From a virus, in the IMG/VR virus record IMGVR_UViG_3300006033_000029, positions 1-61,769 of that record: 61,769 bases of DNA, one strand, 5' to 3'. Made by a program: the position numbers and the translations under genes. Below are positions 48,843-57,186 of the stretch, one piece after another (position 1 is the stretch's first letter; every line of letters begins with the position of its first letter). Below the pieces are notes generated by a model. That model ran no database searches. It had not been told where the DNA came from and was given only the letters and a program-made list of their open reading frames with translations.

Positions 48843-51299
48843 TCAGCGGTGATTTGCTGAAGTCTTTCGTCTGCCTAACAATTTCAGGCGAAGATCCGCC
48901 ATAATCTCGTCTTGTGTGATGGCCCGATCCTGCAATTTTGGAAGAATATCATCATCATAGGTGCCCTTGGCGATGATGTGGCGGATGGTGACCGGCCTCG
49001 TTTGCCCTGGGCGGTGCAGACGCTTGTTCATCTGCTGATAGGTTTCCAGATCATGAGTCAACCCATACCAGACGAGTATGTTCCCGCCGAACTGAATATT
49101 CTGACCATGTCCCACAGATTGTGGGTGCGCGAGCAACAGGTCGATCTTGCCGGCGTTCCAATCGGCCTTCGTTTTCCTGACGTCACCCTCTCCAAAGACC
49201 ACCGCTTTCTTGAATTTCTTCCTGATTCGATCGAGGTCGAACTTGAAGTTATAGGCCACCAGGACGGGCGCACCGTCGGCTTCATTGACGATCTCTTCGA
49301 GGGCTTCCAGCTTCTTGTCGTGGATCCAGACGTCACGTCCGTTCTCGTCATACATGCTGCCGTTGCAGTTATGCACAATCAGAGGGCCGCGCGATCCTCT
49401 GACGACATACCGGTTTCTCGGCCCACAGTCGGCGATGTCATAGACTTTCGATCTACGGGTTTGAACAATCTCTGTCCGCGAAGGCCCCTCCTGAACCTCC
49501 TGTAGAAAGTCTGATATTCCAAACCCGCCTTCTCTGCTGCTTCCGCTAGACAGATCGTACCCCACGGACTCTCGACATGCACGTTGACTCGGGTGTTCCG
49601 CAACTGCTGTTTCTCCGTCACCCATCGGTAGTTCTGCGCCGAATACGGCTCGTTGTTGTTCACCCTGTCGATGGACAAATTGTCCGCGTATCCAACTCTC
49701 ACATCTTCCCAGAACGCCTCGAAAGATTCGAACCACGCTTGAGGCATGTCGATCCCACGACCCCCATAGTTCTTGAAATCCTTGGCCAAAGGATCCCGGC
49801 AACGAGACTTCATGAGCGTCCAAATCCGGTAGGGCCTGGTGCCAGTCATACCGTGACCATTTACACCTCTGCTCACAGTTTTCCCGTGCTTGCAGCCGCA
49901 GTTCGGAGTGGCTGTGGGTCGATGTGGCAAACGAAGATTCTGACTGATCCGAACTACTTCCTTCCCGCAGTCGCAACGGCACAGCCAGGTGGCCTTCTTC
50001 GTAGAAGTTGCCGTCGACCCGTGTCTCGACAAAACCGTCAGGTAACCGAACTTCATGCCGGTCAAATCTTTCGCAGGATGCGCCATCGAGAATCTCTTCT
50101 GCCTTCTTCCAACCTTCTACAGTAAGAATAAGATGCTCTTTGGTCATATCAACGCCAAAGCAAGGAATAACTTCCTTTTCTCCTTGGTAAAGGAGACCGC
50201 CATGAGCGACAAACTGCTCCCCATCCCATATGAGGTCAGTCGCCCCAATACTTTCGATTGGCTTCCATCCGTCTCTGGTAAGAACATCAGTACCTTCGGC
50301 GATGCAGAACTGCAGCAGTTTGCCCGCCAGCACGCCCCGGTTCACAGCCTCGATGTCATAGGCTTCGGAGACCAACGTCTTCTTGAACGCTTGGTATTCT
50401 TCCATCGCCTTGCGAGGCAGCGTGACGCGAACATCGTTGATCAGCAGCGGCGGCAAATCGGGGTAGAGTTCTGGGTCGAGCGTGAACATGATGTCGCTCA
50501 TGCGCTCAGTAATCTCCCTCTGTGCATGAGGCTTTGGCGTCAGATTCCAGCCCATGTAGTCCTTGTCGAACCACCGCTCCTCGAACTTCGTGCGAGACGA
50601 CCCGAGGCGCTCCCCGAGGTCGGCGATATAGGCCAAGCCCCACATGTTCCGCAGCCCTTTGGGCGTCGGCGTGCCAGTCATCAGAACGATACGCTTGACA
50701 AACTTCCGAGCCTTCGCAGCCGCGCCGAAGATACTGATCTCCTTCGTGGCGGTGCGCTTCTTCCCGTTCTTGAAAACGCTCGCCTCGTCGACGATCATCA
50801 TGTCGTAAGGCCACTTCTTCTCGAAGTGCTTCCAAAGCCAGGGCAGACCCTCCTTGTTGATGATGTGGACCTCGGCGCCATCCGAGACCAAGCGCCGACG
50901 CTTCCACTCCTTCGCTCTCGTTCGGTGCCGACCGGCCCACTTGGACGCCTCTGCTGCCGGAAGACCTGCGATCTTGGCGATCTCATAGGCGTCCTTGTAG
51001 GCACGCACGATGTCCTCGTCGTCATCTTCGGCCCTGATGAGCGTCCAGTCGATGTGGTTCAAGTGCTTCCAATCAGCGAACTCATCCGGATAGGTGGCCG
51101 TGGCGACCAGCATGGGCGCGACGATCAGCACTTTCTTGACGATGCCATCTTCGAGCAGGTCGTCGGCAGCGGTGAGCACGGTGACGCTTTTTCCGGCCCC
51201 CATCTGCCATCCGAGGATGGTGATCTCGTTCTCATATATTTGCCGAATTCCCCACTTTTGGAATGAGCGAAGCTGACTGCGCTTGATGCCGTTGGTCAC
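48843..51299 (-). CDS. SNF2-type DNA helicase with intein (818 aa)
   Basis: Extein is about 505 residues. Motif I GWQMGAGKSVT (30-40), motif II IVDEAS (169-174), motif III LMTGTPTP (206-213), and C-terminal helicase motifs HDLETYQQMNKRLHRPGQTR. Such phage Snf2-like helicases work with replication or recombination proteins. A 313-residue intein interrupts LLQF/CNGSMYDENG. It follows the VRR-NUC gene with overlap (51296-51299) and ends the replication operon. Start ATG 51299. Confidence 0.9.
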   Translation of the reverse strand: MTNGIKRSQLRSFQKWGIRQIYENEITILGWQMGAGKSVTVLTAADDLLEDGIVKKVLIVAPMLVATATYPDEFADWKHLNHIDWTLIRAEDDDEDIVRAYKDAYEIAKIAGLPAAEASKWAGRHRTRAKEWKRRRLVSDGAEVHIINKEGLPWLWKHFEKKWPYDMMIVDEASVFKNGKKRTATKEISIFGAAAKARKFVKRIVLMTGTPTPKGLRNMWGLAYIADLGERLGSSRTKFEERWFDKDYMGWNLTPKPHAQREITERMSDIMFTLDPELYPDLPPLLINDVRVTLPRKAMEEYQAFKKTLVSEAYDIEAVNRGVLAGKLLQFCIAEGTDVLTRDGWKPIESIGATDLIWDGEQFVAHGGLLYQGEKEVIPCFGVDMTKEHLILTVEGWKKAEEILDGASCERFDRHEVRLPDGFVETRVDGNFYEEGHLAVPLRLREGSSSDQSESSFATSTHSHSELRLQARENCEQRCKWSRYDWHQALPDLDAHEVSLPGSFGQGFQELWGSWDRHASSVVRIFRGVLGRCESWIRGQFVHRQGEQQRAVFGAELPMGDGETAVAEHPSQRACRESVGYDLSSGSSREGGFGISDFLQEVQEGPSRTEIVQTRRSKVYDIADCGPRNRYVVRGSRGPLIVHNCNGSMYDENGRDVWIHDKKLEALEEIVNEADGAPVLVAYNFKFDLDRIRKKFKKAVVFGEGDVRKTKADWNAGKIDLLLAHPQSVGHGQNIQFGGNILVWYGLTHDLETYQQMNKRLHRPGQTRPVTIRHIIAKGTYDDDILPKLQDRAITQDEIMADLRLKLLGRRKTSANHR
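49368..50306 (-). mobile_element. Intein in helicase containing an out-of-frame HNH gene
   Basis: 313-residue intein: Cys1 in CIAEGTDVLTRDGWKPIESI (block A), block B MTKEHLIL, and C-terminal block RNRYVVRGSRGPLIVHN followed by Cys+1. Extein joins as LLQF-CNGS. Between residues about 110 and 280 the intein frame is low in family likeness (serine/glutamate/histidine-rich) because the DNA also encodes an HNH endonuclease in another frame. So the splicing domain is about 145 residues. Confidence 0.9.
49379..50086 (-). CDS. HNH homing endonuclease nested out of frame in intein (235 aa)
   Basis: Reads in a frame one base off the intein frame. Full HNH family layout: DLTGMKFGYLTVLSRHG, zinc-like WLCRCDCGKEVVRI and NCGCKHG, then RIWTLMKSRCRDP, NYGGRGI, SIDRVNNNEPYSAQNYRW and VTEKQQLRN. 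The C-terminal region may be a DNA-binding repeat (ICLAEAAEKAGLEYQTFYRR). Start ATG 50086 with a weak AAGAG site; MKFGYL is an alternative. It matches the frameshifted HNH gene at 585-1183. It ends 11 nt before the intein's last codon. Confidence 0.85.
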   Translation of the reverse strand: MAHPAKDLTGMKFGYLTVLSRHGSTATSTKKATWLCRCDCGKEVVRISQNLRLPHRPTATPNCGCKHGKTVSRGVNGHGMTGTRPYRIWTLMKSRCRDPLAKDFKNYGGRGIDMPQAWFESFEAFWEDVRVGYADNLSIDRVNNNEPYSAQNYRWVTEKQQLRNTRVNVHVESPWGTICLAEAAEKAGLEYQTFYRRFRRGLRGQRLFKPVDRKSMTSPTVGRETGMSSEDRAAL

Positions 51300-51568
51300 T
51301 CGAACAGCGCCCTCCCGGCATCAATGCTGTCAATGACATGGACCTCGAAGCCGAGGTCGCGCAGCCGGGCGATCTCGCGCTCCTGATGCGGCTCTGGTTT
51401 CTTCCCCCGGGCTTTGAACTCCACGATGATCAGTCGCGCACCTGGGCCGAAGAACCAGCGATCGGGGCTCCCGGCGCGATTCATGTAGACGACCTTCCGC
51501 TGCATGAATCCTGCCGACTCGGCGATCTTGCAGACCGTACGCTCAATGTGGGATTCAAGGACGCCCAT
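51296..51568 (-). CDS. VRR-NUC domain nuclease (90 aa)
   Basis: ATG 51568 overlaps the polymerase stop (ATGA); GTG 51571 is possible. The core GSPDRWFFGPGARLIIVEFK and ARGKKPEPHQEREIARLRDL matches VRR-NUC, with catalytic Asp, Glu and Lys in PD...EFK. Stand-alone VRR-NUC proteins resolve or cleave branched DNA. Located between polymerase and helicase, it probably works in replication or recombination. Confidence 0.85.
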   Translation of the reverse strand: MGVLESHIERTVCKIAESAGFMQRKVVYMNRAGSPDRWFFGPGARLIIVEFKARGKKPEPHQEREIARLRDLGFEVHVIDSIDAGRALFE

Positions 51569-53652
51569 CACAGTTCCTCGTAATAGCCGATGTCTTCGAG
51601 GATACGCCGAGCCTCACGCACATACCATGCAAAATCAACGTCTTCGGGGAACTCGTCCGGAAGATCCATGATGGGGCGGGCACCATCACTCTTCGGCACG
51701 CGGTTCAAGCTGTCCTTGTAGTGAATGGCCCCGTTGCCACAGGTCGACTGATACCAGCGAATGGCCTTGCCGAGGTAGTGCGCATCACCGGCGTCGAAGC
51801 GCGCGCCAGGCTTGAGCAGTTGCCCCCGTTTTCCGCGCCGCTCGAACTCGATCTCTTTGACGTTCCAGATCGCCCCACCCTTCACAGTGCGCACAGTGAC
51901 GAATTTGCGAATGTCACGGCACTCGCGGATGGTCTTGGAGACAGGCGTGCCGGTGGAAAGAAACGTCGCTACTGCTTCGGCGCAGATGTCCATCGTCGGG
52001 TTCTTCTTCTCTTCCAGACCAGACTTCGCGTAGGCACCCTTGCGCTTGACGCCGCCATCAGGCTTCAGCGCATAGTAGTTGTTCACATCCCTACTGTAGA
52101 TCGCGATATACTCTACGCTTTCCATCTCGAAGCCTGTCTCTTTCTCCCAGCGTTTGATGATAGACTTCATCTCGTCTAGGCGTTTGCGCGGGCACTTTAT
52201 CACGATGCCGTCAGTGTTCCCGCTGACGACGGAAATGCCCGCCAGTTCCAACCACTCAATCAGCATCAGCAGCGCCAACTGACCGGTCAGCGTCACGGTA
52301 ATCAGCAGGTTCGGGGAGAACAGCGCAGACCAACGCGAGCCCAGCTTCCCGAAGGCGCCGTTGATCATGATCTTGCCACCTTCATTGGCGACCTTCTGCT
52401 GGTGCGCTTCAGCCTTCAGTTCGGCCAGACGTTCCACGATCAGTTCACTCTGGCGGTCGACCTGTTCGATCTGCGCCTGTAACGCCTTGATCTCTTTCTC
52501 AAGTTCCTTCTGCTTCGCCTTTGCCGCTAGGCGGCGATCGACAATGCTTCGGTAGACCTTGAGGAACACCTTCCCCATCGTCTCCGGGTAGAGCCCGAGG
52601 GTTAGGATGATGTTCGGGTAGTAGGATGCCACGTCGGCGTCGATCAGCACATATTCATCATCGGAGTGGTGGACGGCGCGCTTCTCGGAAGAGTGCAGAC
52701 CACCGATGCCCATGCGGTAGACAGAGGTGCCGAGCCGCAGAGCGCCCTCGCGGTTGTCCTCCTCGTCCTCGTTCAGGTGACCGATCGTCTCGCCCATCTG
52801 CTCGAAGGTGATCTCGGCATCAGACAAGAAGTCTGGCATCTGCACCTTGCCGCTGTAGGACAGCTTGAACTCCCAAGCCTCGATCGTGTCGAGGAGATCG
52901 TTCAGGTGCTCGTTCTCGAAGCGGATGTAGTCAGGCGCGCGGTACTTGAAGGGCTTGATGTTCGCGAGGTCGGGCTTCTTCGGCGCGGTGCCGGTGATCT
53001 GCTCGACGCGCTTCTTGATGACCGCCTCAGCCACCTGAGCGTCGGACTTCGAGCGAAGGTCCATGCCATATTCGCGGGAGAGTTCTGTGCGCAGCGCGAT
53101 CTGCTCGGACAGGCTCAAATACAGGTCTTTCGTGGCCTGAAGGTCGTTCTTCCAGTACCGGTAGACCTCTTCCTTCTGGTCCTCAGTGAGGATCGCCTCG
53201 GGGTCGATCGGCAAGTCCTGCATCCGCTTGCCGTGGATGCGACCATTGTAGATCTTCAGGCTCGCCTTGCCGGGGGCGACCTCGATCAAGTCGATGTGGT
53301 CGAGTTTCTTGGGGATCTCGATTTCCCAATCGCGCTCGATGTCCCACGCCTTCTGCTGAACAAAATCTCCGTTCTTCCCCCGCTTACCGACGACGATCTC
53401 GTTCGCGAGACGCTTCAGCGCCTTCGCCGCGAATCCCTTGAGCGCGGCGAACAAGATCAGTATGTCGAACCCTCGGCTGTTGAAGCCGACGATCAGGTTT
53501 TTCATCACCAGACGACGAATCGCATTGCGATCTTCGAGCGATAGCGGTTCTTCGAACTCCCACGACCAGATCTCGTCGGTCTGGAAGTCCATGAAGCCGA
53601 TCAAGCAGTAGTTCTCGTAGATCTCGATGTCGTGGATCAGTGTTCGCTTCAC
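51568..53652 (-). CDS. Family B DNA polymerase (694 aa)
   Basis: GTG 53652. Exonuclease domain: HDIEIYENY with Asp8/Glu10 and GFNSRGFDI (exo II), plus the YRYWKNDLQATKDLY segment (exo III). Polymerase motifs: A as DADVASYYPNII (residues 338-349), B as KIMINGAFGKLGS, and C as SGNTDGIVI with the invariant TD. It is shorter than most replicative B polymerases. A helical charged insert (AKAKQKELEKEIKALQAQIE) lies between motifs A and B. It is the main phage replicase. Confidence 0.88.
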   Translation of the reverse strand: MKRTLIHDIEIYENYCLIGFMDFQTDEIWSWEFEEPLSLEDRNAIRRLVMKNLIVGFNSRGFDILILFAALKGFAAKALKRLANEIVVGKRGKNGDFVQQKAWDIERDWEIEIPKKLDHIDLIEVAPGKASLKIYNGRIHGKRMQDLPIDPEAILTEDQKEEVYRYWKNDLQATKDLYLSLSEQIALRTELSREYGMDLRSKSDAQVAEAVIKKRVEQITGTAPKKPDLANIKPFKYRAPDYIRFENEHLNDLLDTIEAWEFKLSYSGKVQMPDFLSDAEITFEQMGETIGHLNEDEEDNREGALRLGTSVYRMGIGGLHSSEKRAVHHSDDEYVLIDADVASYYPNIILTLGLYPETMGKVFLKVYRSIVDRRLAAKAKQKELEKEIKALQAQIEQVDRQSELIVERLAELKAEAHQQKVANEGGKIMINGAFGKLGSRWSALFSPNLLITVTLTGQLALLMLIEWLELAGISVVSGNTDGIVIKCPRKRLDEMKSIIKRWEKETGFEMESVEYIAIYSRDVNNYYALKPDGGVKRKGAYAKSGLEEKKNPTMDICAEAVATFLSTGTPVSKTIRECRDIRKFVTVRTVKGGAIWNVKEIEFERRGKRGQLLKPGARFDAGDAHYLGKAIRWYQSTCGNGAIHYKDSLNRVPKSDGARPIMDLPDEFPEDVDFAWYVREARRILEDIGYYEEL

Positions 53653-53667
53653 GTCGCACCAAAGGTT

Positions 53668-53692
53668 TGACCCCCGGTGCTACCGAGGGTCA
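53668..53692. other. Intercistronic hairpin between ssb-like and polymerase genes
   Basis: TGACCC (53668-53673) pairs with GGGTCA (53687-53692), with an inner CGGT/ACCG stem and a 3-nt loop. On minus it is followed by AAACCTTT, without a proper U-run. It lies between the ssDNA-binding protein stop (53701) and the polymerase start, so it may reduce polymerase expression relative to the binding protein. Confidence 0.55.
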
Positions 53693-53700
53693 GTGTCGTG

Positions 53701-54537
53701 TCAGGCCACGTCCTCGTCGCGGCTGCGACGGCGCCGGGGTGCCGGCTCGTCGTCTTCATCATCGCGGCTGCGGCGGCGAGGAGCCCGATCTTCGTCCTCG
53801 TCACGGGACCGACGCTTCGGACGTTCTTCCTCATCTTCATCATCGCGGCTGCGGCGGCGAGGAGCCCGCTCTTCATCTTCATCTTCGTCTTCATCGTCGC
53901 GGCTGCGGCGCTTCGGACGTTCATCCTCGTCGTCATCGCGGGACTTGGAACGGCGGCTCGGCCGTTCATCCTCGTCATCGTCCTCGAAGTCGTCGGCGTC
54001 GATCGGCGCGGCACCGAACGCTTCGCCGTCAGCGCGGAACTTCACCCCTTCGAGGCTGGCGTTGATGCGCTTTCCGTACTTGTTGTCCTGACCCCAGACG
54101 CGGACGATCATGTCGACGTAGCATCCGGCGTAGGGAGCACCCTCCTCACCCTCACGCACGTCCTGGCCGTCAACATCGAGGACGCGCGGCTTCCTCGCGT
54201 TGGATGCGGTGACGTACATCATGCCCTCGTAGCCTTCCTTCATCTCCTCAAGGTCTTCGGAGTCCTTCAGGCAGATCTTCGTCGGAGAGAACTTCGGAGC
54301 ACCCTTCGGCCATGTGGTCCTCTTCACATGCTCGATCGCGTCTTCCAGCTTGGCGATGTTCACCTTGCCGATCTTCGTGGTGGGGTCCATCAGTGCCACC
54401 GCGCTGAACTTCGGCTCGCCCGAACTGTCGCCACCGTCGCTGCCGCCAAATACCTTGGCCTTGTAGATGGACGGGTAGGAGAGACGGACGTTCTTCAGCA
54501 GAACTCGCGCCGGATCCTTCTTCTTCTTCTCGGTCAT
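53701..54537 (-). CDS. ssDNA-binding protein (DUF2815) with repeat tail (278 aa)
   Basis: ATG 54537 (AGAGGA upstream). Residues 1-170 match DUF2815/Enc34-type ssDNA-binding proteins: VLLKNVRLSYPSIYKAKVFG, SAVALMDPTTKIGKVNIAKL, YEGMMYVTASNARKPRVLD and CYVDMIVRVWGQDNKYGKR. After residue 190 the tail is a degenerate repeat of SRDDEDEDE and RPKRRSRD units, ending RRRRSRDEDVA. Acidic tails of SSB proteins recruit partners; here acid and base alternate. The end resembles the RRDxEDLA tails. Confidence 0.85.
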   Translation of the reverse strand: MTEKKKKDPARVLLKNVRLSYPSIYKAKVFGGSDGGDSSGEPKFSAVALMDPTTKIGKVNIAKLEDAIEHVKRTTWPKGAPKFSPTKICLKDSEDLEEMKEGYEGMMYVTASNARKPRVLDVDGQDVREGEEGAPYAGCYVDMIVRVWGQDNKYGKRINASLEGVKFRADGEAFGAAPIDADDFEDDDEDERPSRRSKSRDDDEDERPKRRSRDDEDEDEDEERAPRRRSRDDEDEEERPKRRSRDEDEDRAPRRRSRDDEDDEPAPRRRRSRDEDVA

Positions 54538-54539
54538 GT

Positions 54540-55733
54540 TCAATCCTCTTCGTTGAACTCATCTGCGATGTTGCGTAGCGCCGGTCTCGCGTCCTCCACC
54601 GGCACAAGGACGGGCTTCCGCTCGCCATTGTCGATCAGATCGGCTAATTCCTCGAACTCCTTGTCGCTGAGAACCTCGCTAGCCTTCTTGGGAGTAATCA
54701 CCTTTTTGGTGTAAACTCTCTCAAGAGGTAAGTACTCACGCAAAGCTTTTTCGGCTGCGTCATTGTCGAGCCACTTTCGAGGTGGCGAACGCCCCTCCAC
54801 GACCTTCAGACCAGGTGTCGGACGCCCCTTGATGGCATCGTCGATGATCTCGGCCTTGATGCGCTCAAGGTATTTCATGATCATGCTGCTGTGCTTGTAA
54901 AGGAACGAGCGACGCTCTGGAGTGAGCAGCCCGATCGGCGTCATGCGGAGCGGCAGATCGTGCTCCATGTGATCGTCGAGTTCATCGAAGTCGCGGACAA
55001 TCATGTCGAGATTGAACTTGTCATACTCGGGGCACTGACGGTCCTTGGCGCCCGGGCAGTAGGCATCGTCGCACCACGCACCGGCAATACGCGGAGCGTC
55101 GTCCCGTGCAACTTCCTTCGCCAGACGCTTCAGCCTCTTGCCGAATTCCAGCAGCGTGTCGAGATCGGTGTCCCATTCGCCACCGCCGCCGCGCACCCGG
55201 GGCTGGTGGATGATCAGGCGGAACTCCTCAACGTCGCTCTGCCCACGGACAAAGGTGTCCCAGAGCCCAAGGGCATAGGCCATGATCTGCGGATTCCTGA
55301 CCGGGCTGATCGGTTTGAAGCCGAACTTCCAGTCGAATACCGTGATGCGCTTCTTGCCCACAATGCCGACGTCGCATGTGCCAAACTGCTCGGGCATCCA
55401 GCGGCCGAGGTCGACGCGCTTCTCCACCAGCAGTTTGCCAGGGATGTCGTCGATGATGTCAAGGCCATCTCGAATGCCCTCTGCGTCCTCTTCGGTGAGT
55501 TCGTACTTGTAGCCGTTGTAGGTGCGCACTTCGCCCACCATGTCGAAGGGATCAAGGTTCCTGTTCAGACAGTCCTCAGCGAACGAGTGCAGGATCGTGC
55601 CTTCGTCTGCCATCGGGCCGGCGCCGTCCTCGTCATCAAGGCTGTCGATGAAGTTCACGGAACCCGGACAACTGAGCGCCCGTGCGAGAGTTGAGGGGCC
55701 GATCCGGGCATGAGCACGTTCGCGTGGTGCCAC
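54540..55733 (-). CDS. DUF2800 PD-(D/E)XK nuclease-like protein (397 aa)
   Basis: GTG 55733. Typical partner of DUF2815 in phage replication modules. Motifs: ILHSFAEDCLNR, LLVEKRVDLG, GTCDVGIVGKKRITVFDWKF with D-x-K in VFDWKFG, NPQIMAYALGLW, and CDDAYCPGAKDRQCPEYDKF with cysteines in the iron-sulfur Cas4-like order. It likely acts as a nuclease-helicase partner in recombination or end processing. Stop adjoins the ssDNA-binding gene. Confidence 0.8.
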   Translation of the reverse strand: MAPRERAHARIGPSTLARALSCPGSVNFIDSLDDEDGAGPMADEGTILHSFAEDCLNRNLDPFDMVGEVRTYNGYKYELTEEDAEGIRDGLDIIDDIPGKLLVEKRVDLGRWMPEQFGTCDVGIVGKKRITVFDWKFGFKPISPVRNPQIMAYALGLWDTFVRGQSDVEEFRLIIHQPRVRGGGGEWDTDLDTLLEFGKRLKRLAKEVARDDAPRIAGAWCDDAYCPGAKDRQCPEYDKFNLDMIVRDFDELDDHMEHDLPLRMTPIGLLTPERRSFLYKHSSMIMKYLERIKAEIIDDAIKGRPTPGLKVVEGRSPPRKWLDNDAAEKALREYLPLERVYTKKVITPKKASEVLSDKEFEELADLIDNGERKPVLVPVEDARPALRNIADEFNEED

Positions 55734-55734
55734 T

Positions 55735-56286
55735 TCAGTTCTTCTCCCAAGGGAAAACGAAGCCGTTCAGCCGTTCGCCGTGATAGCCGCGACCCCAGGT
55801 CGTGTGAACAACAGCGTCCCAGCCCTTTTCCTTCATCTTCTTCCGAATCTTGCAGATCATGACGTCGATGATTTTCGGGTTGATCAGTTCCCCGGAAGAG
55901 CGGCTTCCGTAGATGGCGTCGTAGATCACCTCTTTCGGCATGAAGCGGTCATCGAAGACCATCAGAAGAATTTGCGCCTCAGTGGCGGTGAAGCCTTGAC
56001 GACAAACCTTCATGACTCGGTCTTCTTCCAGTGCAGGAACAAGTTGCCGCACCAATTCCAGAAGGAATTCGACCGCATCGCGAGCGCCCATATCGGCGAC
56101 AGCCCTCTCGATCGAAGCGATCTTGGGAATACGCGAGCCGTGAACCTCGATGCCGAGTGCTTTGGCCCTACGCATGATCGTATTGCGACCGTAACCGAGT
56201 TCGCGGCCGATAGCGGTGGCAGAGAGGCCGTCTGCGACGCGCTGGCGCAGTTCAGCGGGGTCCATCCGAGCCGGTTGTTGTGTCAT
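55735..56286 (-). CDS. CtrA-like winged-helix regulator with GcrA-like HTH (183 aa)
   Basis: ATG 56286. Residues 6-45 (DPAELRQRVADGLSATAIGR, ELGYGRNTIMRRAKALGI) look like the GcrA/resolvase-type HTH of alphaproteobacteria. Residues 95-180 are an OmpR-family winged helix: GFTATEAQILLMVFDDRFMP, KEVIYDAIYG, IIDVMICKIRKKMKEKGWDA, VVHTTWGRGYHG, which is very near the CtrA DNA-binding domain. There is no receiver domain. It may bind host cell-cycle promoters without needing phosphorylation. This is inference from motifs. Confidence 0.75.
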   Translation of the reverse strand: MTQQPARMDPAELRQRVADGLSATAIGRELGYGRNTIMRRAKALGIEVHGSRIPKIASIERAVADMGARDAVEFLLELVRQLVPALEEDRVMKVCRQGFTATEAQILLMVFDDRFMPKEVIYDAIYGSRSSGELINPKIIDVMICKIRKKMKEKGWDAVVHTTWGRGYHGERLNGFVFPWEKN

Positions 56287-56287
56287 C

Positions 56288-56689
56288 TCAATACTTCTTG
56301 CCCCCTGCTGCACGGGTTTCCAGCTTGTGATCGGCGCGCTGCCGGTTGTAGCGGTTCTTCTCGATGATCGCGCCGGCCACGTCCAAACCCAGCGCAGCCG
56401 CCGTGTCGAAGATGCGGAGGATGCAGTCAGCGAACTCGACCTCGCGGCCGTCGCGGTGAGGCAGTTTGTCGTCCATCAACCCATTGCGATCAGCTTCCAG
56501 CGCCTCGGAGAGTTCCGAGTGCATCAGCGCCACTACTTCACCGAAGTTGCGCTTGATCGGCAGCAGCGTCGTCGGATCGGTGTACCAGCCAGCCTCGGTG
56601 GCGGTGCGGTGCGCGAGATCCTGAGCCTTCGCCAGACCGATGTAGGCGTCGGCCTCTTCGCGACTCATGTCGTCGATCGTAAGACGCAT
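56288..56689 (-). CDS. MazG-like nucleotide pyrophosphohydrolase (133 aa)
   Basis: ATG 56689 (TGATG overlap). The core FGEVVALMHSELSEALEADR and GREVEFADCILRIFDTAAAL matches the EExxE-12-28-ExxD metal-binding pattern of MazG-type all-alpha NTP pyrophosphatases. Removes (d)NTPs or alarmone and can aid nucleotide supply in infection. Located between the CtrA-like regulator and a basic protein in the replication operon. Confidence 0.8.
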   Translation of the reverse strand: MRLTIDDMSREEADAYIGLAKAQDLAHRTATEAGWYTDPTTLLPIKRNFGEVVALMHSELSEALEADRNGLMDDKLPHRDGREVEFADCILRIFDTAAALGLDVAGAIIEKNRYNRQRADHKLETRAAGGKKY

Positions 56690-56919
56690 CAGCCGACCCT
56701 CCGAAGGCCGACAGTGGGGAAACCGTTGGCCTGGTGCCACATGAACTGGCTCAGAGCCACCGGCATCTTCTTCGCCCGGCGCTGCTGGTGGCGAACGACC
56801 TGGCGAGAGAGACCGAGGTCTTCGGGGGCGTTCTTCAGCCGCTTCGCCGTGGCCTTGCGGTGTACATCGAGACGCTTCGCAGCGCGCTCAGCACCGGTCG
56901 TCACTTTCTTCTTCGTCAT
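56689..56919 (-). CDS. Basic small protein (76 aa)
   Basis: ATG 56919 (GGAGAACCG upstream). The N-terminal half is highly basic (MTKKKVTTGAERAAKRLDVH, RKATAKRLKNAPEDLG), followed by SRQVVRHQQRRAKKMPVALS. DNA binding is plausible. It has no known family. It overlaps the MazG gene. Confidence 0.5.
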   Translation of the reverse strand: MTKKKVTTGAERAAKRLDVHRKATAKRLKNAPEDLGLSRQVVRHQQRRAKKMPVALSQFMWHQANGFPTVGLRRVG

Positions 56920-56974
56920 CTCGGTTCTCCATTCGAGGTCCTCGGAGGAGACGCGCTGACGCGCCTCGCCGGAA

Positions 56975-56996
56975 GACCCCGCCGTGAAGCGGGGTC
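56975..56996. other. Intercistronic hairpin
   Basis: GACCCCGC (56975-56982) pairs with GCGGGGTC (56989-56996) around CGTGAA. No T-run follows. It lies in the 84-bp gap between two operon genes (57004 and 56919) and shares its core with the hairpin at 40399-40414, so it may be an RNA processing or stability signal. Confidence 0.55.
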
Positions 56997-57003
56997 GCCG
57001 AGG

Positions 57004-57186
57004 TCAGATGACGGATTCCAGCGCGTCAACATCCCACCACGCCTCGACGGCGCGACCGTCACCGGCCATGTAGCGGACAAGCGCCTGGTCCGCGTGGTTC
57101 TTGTACTGAGCGTAGCCGACGACAATACCCTTCTCGCCAGAACAGACGATTTTCACCCGCTCGTCGAGACCGAATACCGGGTTCAC
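57004..57186 (-). CDS. Small SH3-like protein (60 aa)
   Basis: GTG 57186 overlaps the preceding stop. NPVFGLDERVKIVCSGEKGI and VVGYAQYKNHADQALVRYMA read as a small beta-barrel such as a KOW/SH3-like fold seen in phage proteins with a VxIxxSGxxGxVVGxA pattern. Function unknown. Confidence 0.55.
   Translation of the reverse strand: MNPVFGLDERVKIVCSGEKGIVVGYAQYKNHADQALVRYMAGDGRAVEAWWDVDALESVI

Noticed and set aside
50055-51266. A 403-residue plus-strand ORF
   Set aside because: Antisense to the helicase; no ribosome-binding site and no protein-like motifs.
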